Source of the DNA: Streptomyces hiroshimensis
Lineage (GTDB): Bacteria > Actinomycetota > Actinomycetes > Streptomycetales > Streptomycetaceae
Assembly (NCBI RefSeq): GCF_014650335.1
Contig: NZ_BMUT01000019.1
Coordinates: 1-64,000 of the forward strand
Reading direction: 5' to 3'
Length of the DNA stretch: 64,000 nt
In this document: one piece after another, positions 24,622 through 32,628 of the stretch
Position numbering within the stretch: the stretch's first letter is position 1
Layout: each line of letters begins with the position of its first letter
Notes under the pieces: generated by a model
The model's input: only the letters and a program-made list of their open reading frames with translations
The model's database searches: none
Told to the model about the DNA's origin: nothing
Position numbers and translations under genes: made by a program

Positions 24622-26118
24622 GTCGCGCCAGGGGCCCCGGCGCCAGCCGTCGAGGTCGTAGTCGTCGAGGCAGTCCTGGACGAGCGCCTCGTAGCGGGCG
24701 AGGCTGCCGCGCCCGGTCGCCCACCGGAGCGCGTCGAGACGGACCTGCTCGCCGTTGCCCGAGTAGTTGCGCTCGTACAGCTCGTGCCGGCCGCCGAACT
24801 CGGTGCCGATCGCGTCCCACACCAGCTTGAGGAGCTTGATCCGGTCGTGGGCGGAGGTGTCCGCGCCGCGGTAGAAGCGGTCGATGAGCGGCCGCAGCTC
24901 GGGGTTGGCGAGGTCGCGGGCGCTGGAGGGCACGGCGAGGGGCGCTCCGCCGAGCGTGGTCTCGAACAGCTCGTGGACGCGGTCCCACACCTGGGCGTTG
25001 TACATGCGCATCGCGGAGGCGTGCTCCAGGCGGGGCACGACCGTCCCGCCGCTGCCCGGCTCGGGGTCGTGGGCCATGGCCGAGGTCAGGGCCCACACCA
25101 TGTCCCGCATGGTGACGACCTCGCCCACGGCGGCCTGGACGCCGCGGAACTCGTCGGTGCCGTTGGCCCGGGTGCCGCGGGCGAGCAGCCCGGCCATGAG
25201 CTCCAGCTTCACGCTCAGCCGGACGCCGGACTGGAAGTTGTACAGGTTCGGGAAGCCGGAGGCGGCGTAGAAGCCGGTGGCGCGCTTGACGTCCCGGTAG
25301 ACGAGGACGTCCTCCCAGGGGATCAGCGCCTCGTCGAGCAGGAGCACGCTGTCGTTCTCGTCGAAGCGGCTGCTGAGCGGGGCGTCGAAGGGGCTTGCGG
25401 CGTGCTGCGCGTAGGGGGTGCGGCAGACGAGCTTCACGCCCGGGTTGTCCATGCGGACGAAGAAGACCAGGGCGAAGGCCTCCGCCTTGCCGGGCGCGAG
25501 GGCCGCCGATCCGACCGGGGCGACGAAGCCCGCGTTGGTGATGGCCGACCCCGTCGCCAGCATCTTCGCCCCGCTGACCACGACGCCCGCGTCCGTCTCG
25601 CGCACGGCGTGCACGAAGACGTCCTCCATGTCGTGGATCGCCCGCTTGCGGTCCACGGGCGGGTTGATGATGACGTGGTTGAGGTAGAGCGCCTTGCGGG
25701 CGAACTCGGTGTACCAGGCGGTGGCGTTGGCGGCGAACCGGCCGTAGTAGCCGGCGTTGACGCCGAGGCCGGCCATGAAGGAGGCCTTGTACTCGGGGGT
25801 GCGGCCCAGGAAGCCGTAGCTCATCCTCGCCCAGGTGGCGATGGCCTCGCGGGCCTCCACCAGCTCGGCCGCCGAGCGGCTGGGCTTGAAGAACTTGTGT
25901 GTACGGATGCCCGTGGCCTCGTCGACTCCGGTGAGGACGCCGGAGGTGGCCGGGTCGTGCAGGGCGTCGTAGAGACGGGCCACCGAAAGGGCGGAGTTAC
26001 GGAAGGCGGGGTGATGGGCGACGTCCTTGACGCGTTCCCCGTTCAGATACACCTGGCGGCCGTCGCGCAGGCTCTCCAAATAGTCGTCGCCCGTCATGAG
26101 GCTGCCGGTGGGGGTCAT
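24604..26118 (-). CDS. HpaB/PvcC-type FAD-dependent aromatic hydroxylase
   Basis: 504 aa from ATG 26118. It belongs to the 4-hydroxyphenylacetate 3-monooxygenase large-subunit family, which uses FADH2 to put a second hydroxyl on phenols. Typical segments are SLRDGRQVYLNGERVKDV at the N-terminus, RMSYGFLGRTPEYK, AGVVVSGAKMLATGSA, and LIPWEDVLVYRD. No flavin reductase gene is adjacent. It overlaps the Fe/2OG oxygenase stop by 4 bp. The order isocyanide synthase, 2OG oxygenase, HpaB-like enzyme mirrors pvcA-pvcB-pvcC of Pseudomonas paerucumarin genes, so hydroxylation of a tyrosine-derived isocyanide to a catechol is likely. Confidence 0.92.
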   Translation of the reverse strand: MTPTGSLMTGDDYLESLRDGRQVYLNGERVKDVAHHPAFRNSALSVARLYDALHDPATSGVLTGVDEATGIRTHKFFKPSRSAAELVEAREAIATWARMSYGFLGRTPEYKASFMAGLGVNAGYYGRFAANATAWYTEFARKALYLNHVIINPPVDRKRAIHDMEDVFVHAVRETDAGVVVSGAKMLATGSAITNAGFVAPVGSAALAPGKAEAFALVFFVRMDNPGVKLVCRTPYAQHAASPFDAPLSSRFDENDSVLLLDEALIPWEDVLVYRDVKRATGFYAASGFPNLYNFQSGVRLSVKLELMAGLLARGTRANGTDEFRGVQAAVGEVVTMRDMVWALTSAMAHDPEPGSGGTVVPRLEHASAMRMYNAQVWDRVHELFETTLGGAPLAVPSSARDLANPELRPLIDRFYRGADTSAHDRIKLLKLVWDAIGTEFGGRHELYERNYSGNGEQVRLDALRWATGRGSLARYEALVQDCLDDYDLDGWRRGPWRDPAHTD

Positions 26119-26993
26119 CGGACCAGCCCCGGGTTGTCCAGCGCCGGGGTGCCGAGCACCTGGACGCGGCGCAGGTGACGGGGGGCGCCACTGGTGAAGG
26201 CGTTCCGGCCGTGCAGCAGCGTGTAGTTGTCGGCGAACACCATGTCACCCGAGCGCCAGCTGTGGGCGTAGAAGTGCGCCGGGTCGTACAGCGCGGCGCG
26301 CAGGCTGCGGTGCATCTCGGCGATCCCGTCGTCGGGCAGGCCCGTGAACTGCAGGTCGGGGTGGTTGACGAAGCCGGCGTCGTCGGCGGCGGTGGGCTCG
26401 TTGTAGCGGATGACCGGGGCGCCGTGGACGGGGTGAGTGGTCACGATCGGCGAGACGGTGACGCTGTTGTAGAACTCCATCGCGCGGTGGTAGGTGCCGG
26501 TCACCTGCGACCACTGGGCGACGGTCCGCGGGTCGGTGCGCTCCAGCACGGCGGTGGTGTGGGAGAAGGTCGTCTCGCCGCCGTTCTCCGCTCCGGGGGC
26601 GAGCACGCACTGGAACACCTGGAACTCGGGGATCTGTTCGCGGTACATGCCGTCCCAGTGCATCGGCATGTAGCTGGAGTCGAAGATGTGGTCCTCGGGC
26701 TTCTCCTGCTCGACGAGTTCGAGCACCGTGCCGAAGGGCCACACGCTGGGCTCGCCCCAGCGCTCGCAGTAGGCGGAGAGCTCGCCGGGGCCCTCGAAGG
26801 AGTCGAAGTCGCGCAGCAGCACGAGGTGGTGCTCGCGGACGAGGGAGCGCAGCGGTGCGACGGGGAGGTCCCGGACGTGCAGGCCCGGCTCCAGCGCCTG
26901 TATCGCCAGGCCGAAGGGTTCGATCGGCGCGACGCCGTAGCGGAGGTCGGTGAGGACGTCCACGGCTGTGGGGGTGTCGTGCTCAGCGGTCAT
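26115..26993 (-). CDS. TauD/TfdA-family Fe(II)/2-oxoglutarate oxygenase (PvcB-like)
   Basis: 292 aa. Iron ligands are H112 and D114 in MHWDGMY and a distal His in YTLLHGRNAF; the 2OG-binding Arg is in HLRRVQV near the C-terminus. It is the second gene after the isocyanide synthase. PvcB and the plant-pathogen homologues oxidise tyrosine isonitrile, for example by desaturation or decarboxylative desaturation to a vinyl isocyanide. The same substrate is inferred from position. The downstream HpaB-like gene is coupled by ATGA. Confidence 0.93.
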   Translation of the reverse strand: MTAEHDTPTAVDVLTDLRYGVAPIEPFGLAIQALEPGLHVRDLPVAPLRSLVREHHLVLLRDFDSFEGPGELSAYCERWGEPSVWPFGTVLELVEQEKPEDHIFDSSYMPMHWDGMYREQIPEFQVFQCVLAPGAENGGETTFSHTTAVLERTDPRTVAQWSQVTGTYHRAMEFYNSVTVSPIVTTHPVHGAPVIRYNEPTAADDAGFVNHPDLQFTGLPDDGIAEMHRSLRAALYDPAHFYAHSWRSGDMVFADNYTLLHGRNAFTSGAPRHLRRVQVLGTPALDNPGLVR

Positions 26994-27061
26994 GGGGTCT
27001 CTCCTGTGGGGTGAGAGGAGTGAGGGGATACGCCGGTTGTCCGGGCACGGCAGGCGGGCGC

Positions 27062-28135
27062 TTACGCGCAGGCCTGGTCCCAGGAGTCACGGTGCGCGGC
27101 CGGAGACACGGTCCCCGGCACGGCGGTGGACCGAGCGACAGCGGTGGACCGGGGAGCGGCGGCGGACCGGGGAACGGCGGGCTCGACGGCCGGCTCCAGC
27201 ACGTAGTGGCTGGGGCTTCCCGCCACGTAGACCAGTTCGGCGCCGGCCTCCTCCGCCTCCGCGCGCTTCATGAGGGTGAAGCGCCCGCCGGACGCGACCG
27301 CGACGCTGTGCCAGGGCGTCAGCCAGGTGTCGGGCGTGTCGGCGAGCAGGATGCCGATCTTCTCCGTGCTGCACGGCTGCGGGTGGATGGACAGGCGGAT
27401 CGCCGTGGGGAAGAGCTGATCCAGCAGGTTGCCCCACGCCCGGCTGCGCTGGATCACGCGGTACGCGAGGTCGCGGCACTTGCGCTGCAGGGCGGAGCGA
27501 GTGCCGGTGTAGCCGGGACCGGACAGGTCCTCCAGCATGAAGCGGGTGATGCCCCGGTACATGGCGAGCGGGGCGCCGCCGGCGCGCACCTCCTCGCGCA
27601 GTTCGGCCGGCGTCGGGGCGTAGCCGGCGGAAAGCATGCTGCGCATGTCCTCGTGCCCGGCGCCGCTGTAGACCTCGTCGAGGCTGAACTGTTCGAGGTG
27701 GGTGGCGCCTATCCTCCTGATCATGGCGTCGAGGGCGCGTGCGTAGGCGGTGACGTTCTCGTCGCTGACGCCCAGCAGGTCGTTGAAGACCCGCCCGTCG
27801 GAGCAGATGAGGATGGCGGCTCCCGGCGGGTAGACCTCGCCGATGCGCTCGCACAGCGAGTTGAGGAAGCGCAGGGCGAGTTCCTCGGCGAGGTCCGGCA
27901 GGGGGCCGAGCACCTTGGCCGGGTTCGGGGACTTCGTGGGGAAGGCCGGGAGAACGAATTCGATCCGCCGGCCGGCCTCCATAGCGCTGCGCACCGCGTC
28001 CAGGTGATGCCTGACGCAGTGCAGGCACACCCGTCCGGTGCATCCGCCCTCGCGCATTCTGCGCTGGTGGGACAGGACCTCCCGGATGACTTCTACGGCG
28101 GCCGGTTCGATATCGGGTGCGGCTGGTTCGGACAC
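27062..28135 (-). CDS. Isocyanide (isonitrile) synthase, DIT1/PvcA family
   Basis: 357 aa from GTG 28135 with GGAGG upstream. Family enzymes convert the amino group of Tyr or Trp to an isocyanide using ribulose-5-phosphate as carbon source. The diagnostic segment VLPAFPTKSPNPAKVLGPLP is near residue 70, with ILICSDGRVFNDLLGV and RLSIHPQPCSTEKIGI later. A Cys-rich patch (GGCTGRVCLHC) lies near residue 35. The C-terminal tail has degenerate PRSTAV repeats. It heads the leftward operon and follows a SARP gene on the same strand by 167 bp. Confidence 0.93.
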   Translation of the reverse strand: MSEPAAPDIEPAAVEVIREVLSHQRRMREGGCTGRVCLHCVRHHLDAVRSAMEAGRRIEFVLPAFPTKSPNPAKVLGPLPDLAEELALRFLNSLCERIGEVYPPGAAILICSDGRVFNDLLGVSDENVTAYARALDAMIRRIGATHLEQFSLDEVYSGAGHEDMRSMLSAGYAPTPAELREEVRAGGAPLAMYRGITRFMLEDLSGPGYTGTRSALQRKCRDLAYRVIQRSRAWGNLLDQLFPTAIRLSIHPQPCSTEKIGILLADTPDTWLTPWHSVAVASGGRFTLMKRAEAEEAGAELVYVAGSPSHYVLEPAVEPAVPRSAAAPRSTAVARSTAVPGTVSPAAHRDSWDQACA

Positions 28136-28214
28136 CGCGCCTCCCTTCGTGGACTGCGCACCACGGTGCTGGGCGGGCGCATGAGAAGCGCATGAGAAGC
28201 GCACAAGGGAGGCG

Positions 28215-28256
28215 TCGAAGGGCGTCGTCGGACAGTCGAAGGGCGTCGTCGGACAG
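28215..28256. repeat. Two tandem 21-bp repeats upstream of the isocyanide synthase
   Basis: Each copy reads tcgaagggcgtcgtcggaca plus g. A shorter repeat of gcatgagaagc follows nearer the gene. The 21-bp period is close to two DNA turns, and SARP regulators bind direct repeats with 11- or 22-bp spacing, so this may be the operator of the downstream operon. It lies about 80-120 bp before the start codon. Confidence 0.55.
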
Positions 28257-28302
28257 GGGTGCGCGCCGTCACGGCCCGGCGCAGGTCACCGGGTTCGGCG
28301 GG

Positions 28303-31300
28303 TCAGGCATTCCGTGTGAGGCCGGCGAGTTCCCGCTGCGCACGCTCGGCCCAGAACGGCATGCGCAGGCTGCGGAACCCGGTCAGAGCCGCGGTGAGAC
28401 GGCTCATGGCCCGGCCGGTGTCCCCCAGCGCGGCGTGTGTGCTGCCCAGCCACAGGGAGGTGAGCGCCTCGCCCCGGCGTTCGCCGAGCTCGGTGAAGAT
28501 GGACGCGGCCTCGTCGAGCGGCGCGAGCGCCCACGCGGCGTGGCCGGGGCCGCCGAGCTCGGTGTGCATCCGGCCCAGCGTCAGCAGCGCGTACGCCTCG
28601 CCGGGGCGGTGCCGCACCGACCGGTACTCGGCCAGGGCCCGGTGCAGGTGGCGTGCGGCCCGCTCGGCGCGGCCGTGGCCGATCTCCGCCCAGGCCAGCA
28701 GCTGCAGGACGTCGGCCAGGGCGAGCGGGTGCCCGAGGCGCTCCGCGGTCGCCACCGCCGGTTCGAGGGCGTCGACGGCTTCGGCCTCGCGCTCCTGGCA
28801 GGCGAGCGCGAACCCCAGGCTGCGCAGGGCCATGACCTGACCGTGCTTGTCGCCCAGCCGGTTCATCACGGCTGCCGCGGAGGCGGCGTCGTCGTGGGCG
28901 AGCCCGGCCATGCCCCGGTCGGCGATCGCGAAGCTGCGGTGGATGCGCAGGCGGGCGGCGTGGTGCTCCTGGCCCAGCGCGTCCAGCTGCTCGATGGCCG
29001 CAGCGTAGCGGGTCATGGCGTCGTCGACGCGGCCCCGTACGGCGCAGGCCCGGGCCAGGGAGCCCTGGGCGACGGCGGCGGCCACAGGGTCGCCGTCCGC
29101 CGTGGCGCGGTCGAGCGCGGCCCGGGCGATCTGCTCCCACTCGTCCCACCAGTTGCGCAGGTGGCAGACGTCCTCCAGCGCGGCGGCGAGCCCGGCGGTC
29201 TGCGCCCCGTATCCGCAGCCCGCGGCGAACCCGACCGCGGTGACGAGGTTCGCCCGCTCGCTCTCCAGCCATCCGACGAGGTCGCCCGCCTCGCCGGGCC
29301 GGTGCCCGCCGGTGCCTCTCCGGATGAGCTGGTCCCCTGCCGCGCGCACACGGGCGAGCCAGCCGTCCAGGACCCGGGCGACCGCGGCCCGGCGCCACGC
29401 CGGCGGCTCGTCGGCGTCGGCGCGCTCGGCCGCGTAGGCGTGCAGGAGGTCGTGCATGCGGTAGCGCGGCTGCCCGTGCCCGCTCGGCGACTCGATCTGT
29501 ACGAGGTTGGCGTCGATGAGCGCGTCGGTGGCACGGTCGGCCGCCACGACGGCGGAGGGGCAGGAGCCCGCCGCGGGGCCGGCTGCCCTGGGCCTGCCTT
29601 CGGAACCGCATGCGGAACCGGCCGCCGCGGAGCCGTCGGCGTCGAGCAGGGCGGAGAGCGCCCAGCCGGGGAACTCGGGCGAGGGGAGCAGCCCGACGGC
29701 GCGGAAGGCGCGCGCGGCGTCGGGCGCCAGGCCGTGGTAACTGGCGGCGACGCACGTGCGGACGGCGAGGTCCCCCACGGTGAGCTCGGCCAGCACGCCG
29801 CGCTCGTCGGCGAGGCGGTCGGCGAGCCTGCGGACCTGCCAGTCCGGGCGGCTGGCGAGCCGCGCCGCCGCCACCCGCAGCGCCAGCGGCAGTCCGGCGC
29901 AGGCGGCGAGGATGCGCTCGGTGGCCTCCGGCTCCGCCGCGAGCCGCTGCGGGCCGACGATGCGCCGCAGCAGGTCCTGCGACTCCTCGTCGTCGAAGGG
30001 GTCGACGTCGATCAGGTGCGCGTCCGTCAGCCCGGCGAGCCGTGCCCTGCTGGTGACCAGGGCCGCGCTGCCCGGCGTGCCGGGGAGCAGCAGGCGGATC
30101 TGGGCCTCGTCGCGCGCGTCGTCGAGCAGGACGAGCACCTTGCGGTCGGCCAGCAGCGAGCGGTAGAGCGCCGCCCGGTCCTCCGTGGCCTCGGGGATGG
30201 AGGACCCGGCGACGCCCAGGCTGAGCAGCAGGTCCGCGAGGATCACGCCGGGCGGGCGCTGGGGGCCGCGGGTGCCGTCCAGGTGCAGGAACAGCCGGCC
30301 GTCGGGGAACTCGTTGCGCAGGTGGTGGGCGAGGCGCGTGGCCAGGGCGGTCTTGCCGACGCCGGGGAGGCCGGTGAGGATCGCGACGGGCACGGCGCAG
30401 GGCGTGCGGGCGGGCCGCCCGGCGGGTCTGAGCAGCCCGGCCACGCGCTCGATCAGCCGGCTCCGTCCGACGAAGTCGGAGTCGTCGGACGGAACTTGGA
30501 CGGTCGGCTGCCAGTGGTCCGCGGGGCGGGCGGGCTGCGCGGGTGCGGGCGGGGGCGCGCCCAGGTCCGGGTCCCTGGTCAGGACCGCGTGGTGCAGTCT
30601 GCGGAGCTCGTCGCCGGGTTCGATGCCGAGCTCGTCGCGCAGGGCGGAGCGGGCGAGGGCGTAGGACTGCAGCGCATCGCCCGGGTGGTGACAGCGGTAC
30701 TGCGCCGTCATCAGCTTGGCCCACAGCGACTCGCGCAGCGGGTGGCGGGCCGTCTCCGCCCGCAGGAGGCCCACCAGGTCGCGGGGCTCGCCGAGCGCGA
30801 GGCGCGCCTCGGCGTAGTCCTCGAAGGCGGCCAGCCGCGACTCCTCCAGCCGGGCGACCTCGCCGAGCAGCACGTCGTGGTGCGCCACCCCTTCGAACGG
30901 GCTGCCGCGCCACAGGTCCAGCGCCTCCCGCAGGGCGTCGGCCGCCGCCCGGTGCTCGCCCGCGCCGAGGGCGACGCGGCCGCGGGCGACGAGGACCTCG
31001 AACCGGTGCAGGTCCACTTCGCCCGGCAGCACGCGCAGGCAGTAGCCGCCGTTGCCCTGACTCAGCCGGTCCCCGCCGGGCACGGAGCCGGACGCGGGGC
31101 CTGACGCGGGGCTGAGCACCTTGCGCAGGACGGCGGCATAGCTACGCAGGTTGGCCTGGGCCGAGGCCGGAGGGGCCTCCCCCCAGACGGCGTCGCACAA
31201 CCGGTCCGCGGAGACGGCGGTGTTGGCGTTGACGAGCAGCATGGCGAGCAGGGTCCGCTGCTTCGGCCCTCCGAGCGGGAGAACGCGGCCGTCGGCGACG

Positions 31301-31344
31301 GCCGCGAGGGGCCCCAGCACCTTGAACTCGACACGCGTACGCAC
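28303..31344 (-). CDS. Large SARP-family transcriptional activator (AfsR-like: SARP, NB-ARC, TPR)
   Basis: 1013 aa from GTG 31344; the frame is open further upstream but the domain starts here. Layout: winged helix (VEFKVLGPLAAVADGRVLPL, GGPKQRTLLAMLLVNAN), bacterial transcriptional activation domain (residues 100-255), NB-ARC ATPase with Walker A LTGLPGVGKTALAT, then C-terminal TPR-like helices. SARPs activate antibiotic clusters. Its position just upstream of the isocyanide operon on the same strand makes that operon the likely target. Confidence 0.92.
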   Translation of the reverse strand: MRTRVEFKVLGPLAAVADGRVLPLGGPKQRTLLAMLLVNANTAVSADRLCDAVWGEAPPASAQANLRSYAAVLRKVLSPASGPASGSVPGGDRLSQGNGGYCLRVLPGEVDLHRFEVLVARGRVALGAGEHRAAADALREALDLWRGSPFEGVAHHDVLLGEVARLEESRLAAFEDYAEARLALGEPRDLVGLLRAETARHPLRESLWAKLMTAQYRCHHPGDALQSYALARSALRDELGIEPGDELRRLHHAVLTRDPDLGAPPPAPAQPARPADHWQPTVQVPSDDSDFVGRSRLIERVAGLLRPAGRPARTPCAVPVAILTGLPGVGKTALATRLAHHLRNEFPDGRLFLHLDGTRGPQRPPGVILADLLLSLGVAGSSIPEATEDRAALYRSLLADRKVLVLLDDARDEAQIRLLLPGTPGSAALVTSRARLAGLTDAHLIDVDPFDDEESQDLLRRIVGPQRLAAEPEATERILAACAGLPLALRVAAARLASRPDWQVRRLADRLADERGVLAELTVGDLAVRTCVAASYHGLAPDAARAFRAVGLLPSPEFPGWALSALLDADGSAAAGSACGSEGRPRAAGPAAGSCPSAVVAADRATDALIDANLVQIESPSGHGQPRYRMHDLLHAYAAERADADEPPAWRRAAVARVLDGWLARVRAAGDQLIRRGTGGHRPGEAGDLVGWLESERANLVTAVGFAAGCGYGAQTAGLAAALEDVCHLRNWWDEWEQIARAALDRATADGDPVAAAVAQGSLARACAVRGRVDDAMTRYAAAIEQLDALGQEHHAARLRIHRSFAIADRGMAGLAHDDAASAAAVMNRLGDKHGQVMALRSLGFALACQEREAEAVDALEPAVATAERLGHPLALADVLQLLAWAEIGHGRAERAARHLHRALAEYRSVRHRPGEAYALLTLGRMHTELGGPGHAAWALAPLDEAASIFTELGERRGEALTSLWLGSTHAALGDTGRAMSRLTAALTGFRSLRMPFWAERAQRELAGLTRNA

Positions 31345-31438
31345 CCCGCATGACCGCCCTTCAGTTGTGCAAGATTCGAACATCGGCGAATCCGACAACC
31401 ATAGGCGCTGCGCGGGGCGAGATCTTCCGCTTACGGCT

Positions 31439-31564
31439 TCACGCCACGGCGAACACCACGCCGGGTTGCTGGGAGTAGAAGCGCCGCGCCCGGTCCAGGT
31501 CCTGAGCGGGCAGCCTGGTCGCCACGTGCGCCCGGGCCAGAGCATTCCCGTCAGCCATGCTCAT
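31439..31564 (-). pseudogene. Truncated glyoxalase/VOC-family gene fragment
   Basis: A 41-aa frame contains ATRLPAQDLDRARRFYSQQPG, the classic beginning of a VOC (glyoxalase/bleomycin resistance) domain, then ends at a stop after VVFAVA. Full VOC proteins have about 120 residues or more, so about 80 are missing. Its ATG overlaps the stop of the upstream secreted-protein gene (ATGA). It is most likely a decayed gene. Confidence 0.65.
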
Positions 31565-32442
31565 CCCTTCACACACCCGACCGTCGGCCCTACGAGCATG
31601 TTGCCCGTGTACGCCTCCTGCCCCTTCGGCAGCCAGTAGCCCATCTTGGAGACGACGGGCGAGCAGACCTTGCCCATGCGGACCCGTACCTTGACCACGT
31701 TGGGGCGGCCGGGCTGGAGATTGACGAGGTCACAGTTCAGGACGTACGGGTGGCGGGCCGTGGAGGGATAGGCGCCGGACAAGGGGTTGCTGCACTGGGG
31801 GTCGGAGGAGGTCAGCCTCACCCCGGTGCCCTCGGTGCCGATCAGGCCCAGGCGGGAGTTGCTGTCACCGTCCGGTCCCAGGCGGCTGACGGTGTACGTC
31901 ACCGTCGTGGTGCGACCCGCCCTGACCGTGCGCGGGCTGACGTCGATGCGGTGCGTCGTCTTGGGACGAGGCCAGCTCAGGGTGATCCTGGCCGTTCTCT
32001 CCGCCCGGAGGTCGACGCCCGCCGGGACGGAGCGCACCCGTAGCGTGGTGATGATCTCGTACGTCCCCGGCCCCGGGTACCCCGCCCGCCGGCCGAACTC
32101 CCCCGAGGCGACGTCCCGTCCGCTGCGCTTCATCCGCCACGTCCCGGACGTGTCACAGGCACCCCGGCCGCACTCCGCGGGCGCGGTAACGGTCATGAAC
32201 GCGTTGTCGAGCGCCACGCACACGCCGGCCTTCGCCGACTGCCCGCTCTTGCCCTTGACCACGACTGGCGGGAGGCAGCGCTGCGTCACGGCCGCCTCCG
32301 GCGCACGGGCTGGAGCCGCAGGCGACAGTGGGGCGGCAGGCACCCATGGAGCGGGGGGCGCCGGCGCCGCCGTGCACACCCCCGCCGGCACGGCGAGCAG
32401 CGCGGCCAGAGCCAGTGCGCGAGCGAGCGCCTTGAGGACCAT
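31561..32442 (-). CDS. Secreted protein of unknown function
   Basis: 293 aa from ATG 32442. MVLKALARALALAALLAVPAG is a signal peptide, followed by a Pro/Ala-rich stretch. The mature domain has several Cys (RCLPPVVV, CGRGACDTSGTWRMK, DPQCSNPLSG, VGCVKG) and beta-rich repeats such as TYEIITTLRVRSVPAGVDLR. It looks like an extracellular disulfide-bonded beta-sandwich. No family recognised. It is followed by the VOC fragment; the 186 bp before the start hold nothing recognisable. Confidence 0.72.
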   Translation of the reverse strand: MVLKALARALALAALLAVPAGVCTAAPAPPAPWVPAAPLSPAAPARAPEAAVTQRCLPPVVVKGKSGQSAKAGVCVALDNAFMTVTAPAECGRGACDTSGTWRMKRSGRDVASGEFGRRAGYPGPGTYEIITTLRVRSVPAGVDLRAERTARITLSWPRPKTTHRIDVSPRTVRAGRTTTVTYTVSRLGPDGDSNSRLGLIGTEGTGVRLTSSDPQCSNPLSGAYPSTARHPYVLNCDLVNLQPGRPNVVKVRVRMGKVCSPVVSKMGYWLPKGQEAYTGNMLVGPTVGCVKG

Positions 32443-32628
32443 GACGGGCTCCCGGAGTCCGGAGAACGAACAACGGAATTCTGGGCCTACCCGGCCGGAT
32501 ACCCCGACACGCCACGCACCACAGCCATAGATGACCACAAATGACCGAAGTCTTACGAAGCACCACACAAATCGTTGAGCAGCCTGTCCGTGGACGGACT
32601 TGGGACACCGCCATCCGGGTTTATTCGC

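Noticed and set aside
20730..28135. Isocyanide cluster as a copper-binding diisonitrile lipopeptide (chalkophore) pathway
   Set aside because: Those use a non-haem iron isonitrile-forming oxidase, acyl-ACP ligase and NRPS; here a PvcA-family synthase is present and no NRPS is seen.
28117..31104. 995-aa plus-strand open frame over the SARP gene
   Set aside because: Antisense reading of the SARP regulator, Gly/Arg/Ala-rich, no motif; the minus strand has Walker A and winged-helix motifs.
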